The position numbers and the translations under genes were made by a program. Below, in pieces: positions 33,755 to 42,989 of a stretch of 64,000 nucleotides of DNA; position 1 is the stretch's first letter, and each line of letters starts with the position of its first letter. The stretch comes from Platanthera guangdongensis (Eukaryota; Streptophyta; Magnoliopsida; Asparagales; Orchidaceae): contig CM077160.1 of NCBI GenBank assembly GCA_039583875.1, forward strand, positions 113,293,314 to 113,357,313, read 5' to 3'. The notes under the pieces are model-generated. The model did not search any database. It was not told the DNA's origin and worked only from the letters and a program-made list of their open reading frames with translations.

Positions 33755-34740
33755 GGAGAGACACCTACACAGAGTTAGGGATAGAAATAGAGGATAATGA
33801 GGTAGCAAAGGTTTGAAGCACCAGGATCAGGCGATGTAAGGATACATAATTTGCCAGAGAATGGGCTGTGGAGGGAGAAGCCGGGTCGACAGGTCGTGGA
33901 GTGCCAGAGGTTGAGGCCGACTACAACGGGGTGGCGGAGCAGGGAAGTCGACTTGTATACACACGAAGAAGAGGGGGTTTGTGAAAAACCGGAGTTGGGG
34001 AGGGGAGGAGTGGAGGTGATGGAGGAGACAGAATTGGTGGTGGTGGAGGAGACATAACTGGGATGACAGGTCTTGGTAATGATGGTGGTGGTAGAGAAGA
34101 CGTTAGAGGGGAGAAAAATGATCGATCTTCCAGAAAGATAACATCTGCCGAAACAGTCACCTTGCGGATAGTGAGAGAATAACATAATACTTTTTTTGAG
34201 TGCGGGAATAACCAACGAACATATGTTTGGCCGCCCGAGGATCGAACTTATTGGTGGAAGGAACTAGTAAATGAACCTAGCAAGTACAATCAAATATTCG
34301 AGGTGTGAGAGGGAATGGTGGTGTAGAAGGGAAGAGGAGGCTGAATGGGGTGGCGTTGTTGAGGGCAGAAGAGGGAAAACAGTTAATGAGATAGCACGCC
34401 ATCAAAACCGCAAAGTGTCAATAAGCCTTGGGAACGTGCATTTGAATCATAAGAGAGCGAGCAACATCAAGAAGAAGTTTGTTTTTGCGCTCAGCCACAC
34501 CGTTTTGTTGGAGAGTATATGCATATGAAGTTTGATGAATAATCTCAAACTCAGAGCAGAGGTTATCGAACTCATGACTAGTGTATTCTCTAGCATTATC
34601 CGTCCGGAGTGTTTTAATTTTGTCGGAGAATTGTGTATGAGTCTCAAGAACAAAAGCTTAAAATACACGAGGAAGCTCGGAGAGATCACGCAATAAGTAC
34701 AACCATATCATTCGAAAATAATCATCAATACAAGTGATAA
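33755..34740 (-). pseudogene. Copia-C integrase remnant
   Basis: From about 34740 down the minus strand encodes MIWLYLLRDLSELPRVF, then an integrase segment around KTLRTDNAREYT with the second catalytic Asp, NGVAERKNKLLL, a polyproline-rich linker, FVGYSRTQ-like and SADVIFLEDRSFF blocks, and the LQHLG remnant before RT. It is split over several frames. The N-terminal zinc-binding half and the first catalytic Asp are missing. Confidence 0.75.
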
Positions 34741-36218
34741 AATAACGATAACCAGATATACTTGTTATTCCTACTTATAAAAGTAGGAAGATGAACATCA
34801 GGAAGAGCCTTCTTGAGTGCCGGAAGAGAAGCATGCTCAAGACGACAATGACAGTCAACAGAGGAGACAGAGGAGAGAACGGTATGAGAGACATCAAGAA
34901 GGTAGAGCCCGTTGTGCAGCCGTCCTTTATGAATGATACTCTGCGTCCGTCGATCCTGCATCAGAAACGAAGAGGTGAATGTGATAGAGCAATCCAAATC
35001 GGTAGTGAGGCGACTAACAGAAAATAAATTAAATGGAGAGTCTGGGACATGCAGAGTCGAGCAAAAAGAAATAGAGGGATTGAGAGATATATCAGCAGAG
35101 CCGGAGACAGGAGCGGTGTGTCCATTTGCTACAATGATAAACTTTGGATGCGGACAATCCAAGTATTGAGCTGACTTCAAGGAGGTGATATGGTGAGTAA
35201 CATTTGAATCCACTATCCAACACGGACTAGTGGATAGACAAACAACACCTTCATGAAAGACGGAGACAACAGAGGCAGGTGAGTTGTGGAGCAACCTCTG
35301 AAGTTGTTGGAGCTGGAGGCGGACTTTATCAAGATCAGCACGAGTGACAGAAGGGCTGAGGGCAGCAACAAAAGCATTGGGATGAGGAGGCAGACCATGT
35401 TTGCGATAACAGGTCACATCAAAGTGTCTATCCTTACCACAGAAAGAGCACTCAGGCCTCGGCCGGCCACTTCGGCCCCTCCTGCGAGAGCCTGTATGGC
35501 CCTCACAAGTAGGGGGAGGGAGAGGAAGTAATGGTACAGAAAATTGCTGGAGAAGAGCCGTTGAAGGAGAGCCAATAACATCAGGAGGTGGTGAAACCTT
35601 TAACAACATAGAGCACACATCAGAGAATGATGGAATAGTTGCAGATGAGAGGATCTGAGCCCGAACACTATGAAGAAAAGGCGGAACACGAGCCATCACC
35701 ATGGCAATACCACCTGCTTCCTTTTGAGCGCGATGGGCTGCTAGATCTGTAGTTGGGGGCTGATGCTGAATCCAGGCCTCAACCAGTGAGTTGGACCGAA
35801 CAACAAAGGAGGTTAAGTCAGCAACACTGCCTGAGTAAATGGTCTGAAAATCGGTGATGAAGTCGTACAGGTGTTGGAGGCTATCCTTACCATAATACAA
35901 GGAATGAGGCTCATACCACATTGCCTTGGCCGTCTCATGATACATGGTCATGCGGTAAGGTTCGTCATCAAGAGAGTTGAGAAGCCAAGTCTGAACACGA
36001 TCATCGTCACACAGCCAATCATTAGTAGGTGCAGAAGGAGTATCCTTAGTTAGATGATGCAGAAGTCCCTTGGACTGAAATACCTGACAAAGAGAATGTA
36101 CTCATTCAACAAAATTCTTCTTCCCAGTAAGGGAGATGGTGGTGATTCTCAACTCGTCACGCAGTTCAGGAGTAGGAACCAAGCGGGCTGAAGGAGAAGA
36201 ATCAGTAGAGGAGTCCAT
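34741..36218 (-). pseudogene. Copia-C gag and protease
   Basis: Starts at the ATG 36218-36216 (MDSSTDSSPSARL), with RITTISLTGKKNFVE followed by a TGA where the family has Trp. It is open from 35951 to 34725 for 408 codons: AMWYEPHSLYYGKDSLQHL, zinc knuckle CSFCGKDRHFDVTC, and protease. The protease active site reads DSNVTHHIT where Copia-B has DSGATHHIT, so the invariant Gly after Asp-Ser is Asn and Ala is Val. GAG-pre-integrase wording (CRLEHASLPALKKALPDV) breaks off and runs into unrelated residues at about 34790. Confidence 0.85.
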
Positions 36219-36229
36219 GGATAAATGAC

Positions 36230-37201
36230 CTGGCGGCTAGGTGAAGCGGCTAGCCGACAAGGCGGGTAAGCGGCAAGGCAATCGGTGGATAGACCAGCAA
36301 GACGGGTAAGAGGCTAACCGGCAAGGCGGGTAAGCGGCTAACCAACACAGCAGACTGACCACCGCGGATAGGCACAGAGGCAACATCAACAAATCTGGCG
36401 ATACTGGCAATACCCAGGCGGCAAGAGCAACAACGGTTAGGCAAGACCACAAGGAGCAGGAGACCAAACTGCCAGCGAGTAGCGGACAAGAAGCAGCGAG
36501 CAAGGAGAAAAAAACTACAGCGAGCTGATAACTCGTCAGTACGGTTTGAAGCAAGCTAACCGGCACGGCCACAGCGGACTGATCAGTGAACTGAGAAGAA
36601 ACCGCGGCGGACTGAGGAACAGTGACCTGAGAAGAGACCGCGACAAGAACAGATGGCTGCGGTTAAGACGCAGAGGCCGACAAGTAAAGCAGAGGGAACT
36701 TGGGGTGAACACAGAGAGAAGACCGCAGGTCCCAGAGAACAGAATCCAGTGGCAAGAACCGCGGTTAACAGCAGCACGGACCAAACCACACGACAAGGAA
36801 GAGTAGACCGCGACGACTAGAGATTTGACAAGACCGCAGCGGTTAAAGAGACAGACCACGCGATTAAGGAAGAGCAGCAGGCAAGATGAGGCCGAACCGG
36901 ACAGACCATGACAGACACAGAACAGACCGCACGATGGGACCCAGCAGTTAAGTCTATAAAAACCAAGAGGAGATCCAAAACCAGAAGAGGGAAACAACAC
37001 AAGGAGCACCCTGCGTTCAGAAACTTATTTTCCGCCAGAGGCCGGAAATAAAGAGGCCGCAGAGGGGGTTGCGGTTAGGAACCCGCAAAGAGCGGGTTGC
37101 GGTTAGACAAAACCGTTAACCGGCTAAAGATTGGAGGCCACAAAGGGGGTTGTGGTTAGAAAATCAGAGACCGTCCATAGGGAACGAGCTCTCTGATACC
37201 A
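36230..37201 (-). other. Copia-C repetitive leader and PBS
   Basis: GC-rich reiterated blocks like GGCGGGTAAGCGGCTAACC (plus-strand wording) fill 36230-37190. CTCTGATACCA at 37191-37201 is the initiator-Met PBS on the minus strand. Structure matches the leaders of Copia-A and B. Confidence 0.75.
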
Positions 37202-37266
37202 TTTAGAAAAGAGCACAACTTGGGAAAAACTGTGAACATTTGCATATACTCCTTGTGTATGTAAAT
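37202..37266 (-). repeat. Copia-C 5' LTR, inner piece
   Basis: Between the PBS and the Gypsy-E insertion. The outer piece is 42383-42534, so the LTR was about 217 bp. The outer piece has a TA run and AGTTCCACATCTTG-like wording similar to Copia-B. Confidence 0.75.
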
Positions 37267-38565
37267 TGATGCACTCCTAAATCGAGAGATTGTTTTTTCA
37301 GGATAAAACTCATATATCAATTTTAAGATAAGTTGTGTCAGTGGGTTATGTCACGATAATTTTTCAATTCGATTACCTCCCAAATGTTTATAAACGCATA
37401 ATAAATGTCCATCACTCGCTCGTATTCAACGACATGATTAATTCATCCACATGTGAAAACAATTAGAGAAGCATGTGAAAACAATTAGAGAAGACAAGAC
37501 TTTTAAATTAACGACAAACAAGAGAAGTGTTAATTTTAGCAAACAATCTGATTTAAACTGGCCAAATAGTATTAACATAAATATTAAACTAACGGTGGAA
37601 GAGTTTTGAGCTCAGTGAGGGTTGTACCTGGCGAACGGGGAAGACGGGCTGGGTCCAGGCTAGGAACAGAAGGCACGGGCCCGGGCGTAGGTTCACGATG
37701 GAGGCTGGGTTGAGGCTGGACTACCACCGGGTGGCTTGCCTGGAGCCGAACTGCCCTTGGATGGGTTCGTCACAGACGTTGGCAAGAGAAATCAGAAGGA
37801 ATTGTGGACGGAGGGATTGTTGACGCTGAACGAAGCCGAGGCCGCTCGATCGCGTCCGGATAGGGCTGAATTAGAACCGTCGGAGGCCGCCGGATCTGCC
37901 GGAAGTGGCGGTTGGACGTGACGGGGGAAATCGAGCCGGAAACAATGTTGGAGCTGAGGTAAACGATGGACAGAGGCGCCGGATGCGGAAAACGACGTAG
38001 ACTTTACGTGTCTCGTCGTTTTCTTTTCCTCCAGGCTACCGATAACAGAGGTATGGGGGCCAGGCTATAAAGGAGAGTTATTTTACTTTTTAATAATTGA
38101 TAACATTAATGGGAAAGGGGTTACACAGACCGGTTGTAATAAAGTGGGAGTTACACTTAGATATTTGATATCATTAATAAAGTGGGGGTTATAAAAAAGG
38201 TTGATAACTGGTAGGATTAAATGGGAAAATTTTTAAAGGGTTAAATGCTTTGGAAATTGATGATTGGAATTCAAAGTTGGAAAAACAGAAATCTAAAATA
38301 CTAGACTTCTCCCTCAAAACATTAATTTCAAGAAATATTTTATATTTTAATTTACTTGCTTGCTAAACTTAACACTACTCCTAATTTGACGGACCTATCC
38401 ATTCAAGATCTTATTGGTCGGTCACTCCAATAAGTCAAACAACAGTGCGCGAATAACAAGCACAATACAACATGACTGAAACTAAAGCATAAAATGCACG
38501 AACACATGCGCTACAAAAAGTACTACAAATAAAGTAAAATAAAGATGCAAACATGAGTTGCATCA
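37267..38565 (-). repeat. 3' LTR of Gypsy-E (1299 bp)
   Basis: Pairs with 41101-42377 at high similarity over nearly its whole length, with scattered substitutions and short indels. A GTAGACTTTACGTGTCTCGTCG block is shared by both. Confidence 0.92.
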
Positions 38566-39369
38566 ATTCTCCTGGAGGGGAGAGGACTCGACCCCGCCGA
38601 GAATATGACGAAACCCGCCACTGAAATAACCAAAAGCCGATCCGAGAAATTGTTGAGGTAATGCCCTGTTGTGGTAGATGGTGGAACACGGGAAGGACCC
38701 GTCTCCGCAGCATGTGACCGGAATGTTCACCCTCTTTCTTGAAAGGTGCAGGAAACCAAACTCCATTGAGAAAAGACAACTCCCGGTGATAGAATCAGCC
38801 ATGGAGTTAAAGTTTTCCAAAGATACTCCCGAACCATTGGTCATAATGTTATGCATAATACGTAAATGACCAGTAAAAAACAGAGCAACGAAAAAAGGAG
38901 CATCATAAAGTGGGGAAGAGAATGAACGAGGTGAGAAGCAAAGTAGAGAGTAAGCAAGATCAGCATGTGCAATCATTAAATCATACAACATCATACACGC
39001 TCTTGCTGGACACATTTGTGCGACTACAAAACCCAGACCAATCATCGCAACAATAACACTCGTGAGAATTCGACTAGCACGACAAATTTTAAAATTGTCC
39101 ACAAATTTACCTTGTAAAACCAACCAGAGGAATCCTTTAAAACGTGTGTCCCTAGTAGGAAGGAAATGTCTAGGGACCGAAACAATTCTCCTACTACGAC
39201 TTAGCCTAGAAAGTTTGAAATCAATCTCACGCATAATCGTAGAATAATGAGGTGAGCCAAAAGTGCGATCACCAAAAACAAAATCTATATAAGGTGAACC
39301 AAAAGTGGGATCCCCAAAAGTGTGAGCAACATTCACGACGAATGCCTCACTAGAATCAAGTGATTCTTC
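38563..39369 (-). CDS. Unrecognised ORF (domain X) of Gypsy-E
   Basis: The open frame runs to 38563 from the stop at 39370-39372; its first ATG is at 39336 (257 codons). It lies in the same frame as the protease region, from which a single TAG separates it, so the two were probably one polyprotein. Visible features: an internal near-repeat (FGDPTFGSPYIDF then FGDRTFGSPHYST), a basic segment (KLSRLSRSRRIVSVPRHF), and hydrophobic stretches (ILTSVIVAMIGLGFVVA, DAPFFVALFFTGHL). The end VESSPLQEN reaches the LTR edge. It has no RT, RNase H or integrase motif. An env-like or captured sequence is possible; I do not recognise it. A frame this long with no stop is unlikely by chance. Confidence 0.55.
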   Translation of the reverse strand, partial: EESLDSSEAFVVNVAHTFGDPTFGSPYIDFVFGDRTFGSPHYSTIMREIDFKLSRLSRSRRIVSVPRHFLPTRDTRFKGFLWLVLQGKFVDNFKICRASRILTSVIVAMIGLGFVVAQMCPARACMMLYDLMIAHADLAYSLLCFSPRSFSSPLYDAPFFVALFFTGHLRIMHNIMTNGSGVSLENFNSMADSITGSCLFSMEFGFLHLSRKRVNIPVTCCGDGSFPCSTIYHNRALPQQFLGSAFGYFSGGFRHILGGVESSPLQEN

Positions 39370-39905
39370 CTAGAGTGGGGGTCCAGGCACAAGAATAACA
39401 CTAAATAAGAGTGGTGTAGTGATAACTAAGGAAGGCGAGGTAGATGCTGGAGAGGTCCTCCCAGGTAGCCTAGAGACAAAACTATTCTTCTGGGGAAGAA
39501 AAACAATCTTACGCCCATGTTGATCGAAGGAATGAGAGTTCCTCACACCATCATGCACGATGCGCCTATCGTACTGCCAAGCTCTACCTAACAAGATATG
39601 ACGGACATCGATGGGGGCGGCGTCACATATTATAGAATCCCGACACACATCCTCGATAGAGAACTCTATGAGACACCGATGAGTAACAGACATAGTCATG
39701 AGATTATTAACCCCAGATAAATGGTAGGGCCACTCCAAGGGGTGTGTCTCGAGTCCTAGCTTCTCAACCATACGTTGGAAAACAAAATTTTCCATGCTAA
39801 CGCTGTCAATTATGATGGAACAAAAAATGCTCATGAATACGTGCAGTAGTGCGGAAAATCTAGTGTCTCTGAAAATCACGCTCAGTGATCTCACTAGGGG
39901 AAATC
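39370..39905 (-). pseudogene. Gypsy-E aspartic protease-like domain
   Basis: Recognised by SMENFVFQRMVEKLGLETHPLEWPY, CDAAPIDVRHILLGRAWQYDRR and IVFLPQK, the wording of retroviral-type proteases in plant Ty3/Gypsy polyproteins. The active-site triplet at about 39815-39805 reads Asp-Ser-Val, not the required Asp-(Ser/Gly/Thr)-Gly, so it is probably inactive as it stands. It follows the zinc knuckle and continues in frame, across one TAG, into domain X. Confidence 0.75.
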
Positions 39906-40788
39906 AAGCTGTAACGAAGGGCACAAAATAAGTGCTCAGCATGTTCTCCCTCGACCTCAATAACACCATCAGACTCGGGCTTGGGCTCAGGCTTGGAGTT
40001 ACTAAGGAAGACTCCATATTCTGGCTCACGCCCATTAGAAGAGTCAGTGATTGCGACGAAGTGGCGTCGCGGGCACTCAGAAGACTTGTGCCTAGGCTCC
40101 ATACACTTGAAGCATCTGAATACACCAGTGTTGGGCTTGGATCCCATGGGTTCCTTACCTCGGCTGAGGCCAGTGAGAGGAGCTGGGGTCCCAGAGGTGA
40201 CTTGAGGAGGGGAATCAAAATTATTAGAGGTGGGTGCAGTGGTGGTGGTAATCGAGGAAGGCCTATCAGTAGACCTATGCCTAGATGTCCTCTTCGGGGG
40301 GGGGGGGGGGCATATCGCTTTCGTAGTTGTAAATTAAACTCGACCCACGTAGTAATAGGTGCTAGACCCAAAGTGTATCACGTACACTCAAGTTGAACCC
40401 ACCATACTAGAGCTGGTCCTTTTAGCCTAAGGACAGCATACTCAACTTGTCGATTCACAAACATTTGTTTCCATGCCATCAACCTTTCTACACGCTCACA
40501 CCAATCGAGGCATTTTTTGGGCTCCACGTGACCCTCAAAATCACCTACATCAAGCTTAATTTCATCGTCCCAACGGGGTTGGCGACAGAGTCCAAGGTCA
40601 GGTTGTGCAGGATCTACGGGCCCAGAATTTTGTTCCTCTTGCCTAGGATTTTGGTGAGGAGGTTGATTTAGTCCTAGGTGACGTTGTGCTTCTAAATTGT
40701 TAACGAATGTTCTCAACTTGTTTACTACATGATTTGCGTCTCTCACGTTGGCGATGAGTGCTTCTACCGTCTTCATTAGTTCACTCAT
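39906..40788 (-). pseudogene. Gypsy-E gag with one zinc knuckle
   Basis: Starts at the ATG at 40788 (MSELMKTVEALIANV), a leucine- and asparagine-rich helical N-terminus. The core has IKLDVGDFEGHVEPKKCLDWCERVERLM and VEYAVLRLKGPALVWW. A TGA near 40378 interrupts, then ITTWVEFNLQLRKRYAP continues in the same frame. A run of 12 G (40309-40320) marks a frame change, and the CCHC knuckle CFKCMEPRHKSSEC is at about 40111-40070. The domain order is normal Ty3/Gypsy Gag. Confidence 0.82.
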
Positions 40789-41053
40789 TCGGTTGGCTAT
40801 GTCGCATATGCTAGCGTCTATACAATCTATAGACTCTCCATTTTAAAGCTAATTTAAAAGTTTTTTTAATAAACACAAAACTGTTTTTTTAATAAAACAG
40901 TGATTTTTTTTAAAATAAAACAATGATTTTTTTTGTAAATAAAAAGTGACAGAAAACCTTTTTTTGGAAAAAATTTTGTTCTTGTTAATTAAATTTTTTT
41001 TGCTTTTTTTCAAAACATTTTTTTTAAAACTAAATAAAATAAAAAACAGGATC

Positions 41054-41097
41054 GTTCGATTCACAATATGAGTGAATCGAACCGACCTCTGATACCA
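41054..41097 (-). other. Gypsy-E PBS (41087-41097) and adjacent 11-bp hairpin
   Basis: CTCTGATACCA on the plus strand is the complement of the initiator-Met PBS, three bases from the LTR edge. On the element strand it is followed after four bases by a perfect hairpin: GTTCGATTCAC, a 7-nt loop, GTGAATCGAAC (41054-41082). The stem may fold next to the PBS in genomic RNA. Confidence 0.8.
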
Positions 41098-41100
41098 AAC

Positions 41101-42377
41101 TGATGCATTCCTAAAACGAGAGATTGTTTTTAGGATAAAACTCAACAATCAATTTTAAGATAAGTTGTGTCGGTGGGTTATGTCACGATAATTTTTCAAT
41201 TTGATTACCTCCCAAATGTTCATAAACGTGCAATAAATGTTGATCACTCGCTCGTATTCAACGACATGATCAATTTATCCACATGCGAAAACAATTAGAG
41301 AAGACAAGATTTTTACAATAACGACAAACAAGAGAAGTGTTAATTTTAGCAAGCAATCCTGTTTAAACTGGCCAAATAGTATTAGCATAAATATTAAACT
41401 AACGGTGGAAGAGTTCACAGCTCGGTGAGGGTTGTACCTGGCGAACGGGGAAGACGGGCTGGGTCCAGGCTAGGAACAGAAGACACGGGCCCAAGCGGAA
41501 GTTCACTGCGGAGGCTGGGCCGAGGCAGGAGTGCCAACGGGTGGCTCGCCTGGAGCCGAACTGCCCTCAGATGAGTTCGTCACAGACGTCGGCAGGAGAA
41601 TTCAGAAGGAATTGTGGACGGAGGGGTTGTTGACGCTGAACGGAGCCGAGGCCGCTCGATCCCGTCCGGATAGGACTGAATTATAACCGTCAGAGGCCGT
41701 CGGATCTGCCAGAAGCGGCGGCTGGACGTGACAGGGGGAAATTGAGCCGGAAACAGTGTTGGAGCTGAGGTAGACGATGGACAGAGGCGCCAGAAGTGGA
41801 AAACGACGTAAACTTTACGTGTCTCGTCGTTTTCTTTTCCACCAGGCTACCGATAACAGAGGGAAGGGAGTCAAGCTATAAAGGAGAGTTTTTTACTTTT
41901 TAATAACTGATACCATTAATGGGAAAGGGGTTACACATACCGGCTGTAATAAAGTGGGTGTGACACTTAGATATCTAATAGCATTAATAAAGTGGGGGTT
42001 ATAAAAAAAGGTTGATAATTGGTAGAATTAAATGAGGAAGTTTTTAAAGGGTTAAATGCTTTGAAAATTGATGATTGGAATTTCAAAGGTTGGAAAAACA
42101 AAGATCTAAAATACTATACTTCTCCATCAAAACATTAATTTCAGAAAATATTTTATATTTTAATATACTTGCTTGCTAAACTTAACACTACTCCTAATTA
42201 AACGGACCTATCCATTCAAGATCTTATTGGTCGGTCACTGCAATAGGTCAAACAACAGTGCGCGAATAACAAGCGTCAAATAACATGGGTGAAACTAAAG
42301 CATAAAATGCGCGAACACATGCACTACAAAAGTACTAAAAATAAAGTAAAATAAATATGCAAACATTGGTTGCATCA
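41101..42377 (-). repeat. 5' LTR of Gypsy-E (1277 bp)
   Basis: Ends TGCATCA at 42377, directly next to the TAAAT duplication, and begins TGATGCA at 41101 near the PBS. Confidence 0.92.
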
Positions 42378-42382
42378 TAAAT

Positions 42383-42534
42383 AAAAGTATGAATACATAT
42401 AAATATATATATATATATATAGGGAGATTAGAGAGAAAAAAGTCTCATTTTCAAGATGTGGAACTATTTACATAAAGAGAAAAAAGACCTATGATGGGCC
42501 ACAATACGGGCCTTTACAAATTCTTTTGCTAACA
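42383..42534 (-). repeat. Copia-C 5' LTR, outer piece
   Basis: From the second TAAAT of Gypsy-E to the LTR start at 42534 (TGTTAGCAAAAG on the minus strand). Contains a TA run at about 42403-42421. Confidence 0.75.
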
Positions 42535-42989
42535 CGCACTAAAGTGTCTTATCATAGCTCGAAATCCCTCGAGTCGACATATCAGCTCGCCCTTCGTTAT
42601 GAATAGTCTTTGAGAACCGCAAGAGCTGATCGATGAGATTCTCACCTTGACCAACGCATTACAAGTCCCTCCCATACTGAGGTCACCACGATACCTACCA
42701 GTGTCCTGTCAGCCACGACAGAAGTGGTACCTGATGCGGATTACTCTCACCAGAGTGAGGTGCTTAGCCTGAGCGACCTATTGAGTATGTAGTGTTGTGT
42801 CCCTCACCCACACCTCCACTTCTGACATGTCATGGGTTGATTAGCACCACTACCCTAAACTCTTGTCTGAGCACCGCGCCGATAGACCCGTTCTTGAGAG
42901 TAGGTCTATGTCCCCCTCCCATTATCATGGCCCTAAGTCACATCACGACCAAGAACTCAGAGATTGGTGTTGATCTCGAAGTGGGTATG
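42535..42989 (+). other. Gypsy-D2 internal sequence, left of Gypsy-I
   Basis: No coding motif is readable. It is placed in Gypsy-D2 because Gypsy-I splits it from 45282 onward. Confidence 0.4.

Larger units (their letters stand above)
37267..42377 (-). mobile_element. Gypsy-E: non-autonomous LTR element with Gag, PR and an unknown ORF
   Basis: LTRs 37267-38565 (3' on its strand) and 41101-42377 (5') carry 7-bp inverted ends TGATGCA...TGCATCA. A perfect duplication TAAAT stands at 37262-37266 and 42378-42382. The internal region is only 2535 bp: PBS, hairpin, gag, CCHC knuckle, protease-like domain, then a 257-codon frame of unknown function, with no RT, RNase H or integrase. This resembles the described class of LTR elements that keep only gag (TR-GAG), but with protease and an extra domain. 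It inserted into the 5' LTR of Copia-C. Confidence 0.93.
33755..42534 (-). mobile_element. Copia-C: Ty1/Copia element, 3' half lost, 5' LTR split by Gypsy-E
   Basis: Same lineage as Copia-A and B. On the minus strand: the 5' LTR starts TGTTAGCAAAAG at 42534, is interrupted by Gypsy-E (37267-42377, TAAAT duplicated) and resumes at 37266-37202. The PBS, a repetitive leader, gag, protease and a partial integrase follow, ending near PNSV-stop-VSLQHLG at about 33780. RT, RNase H and the 3' LTR are absent. The left edge abuts the truncated LTR of Gypsy-D2, so no target-site duplication can be checked. Confidence 0.85.
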
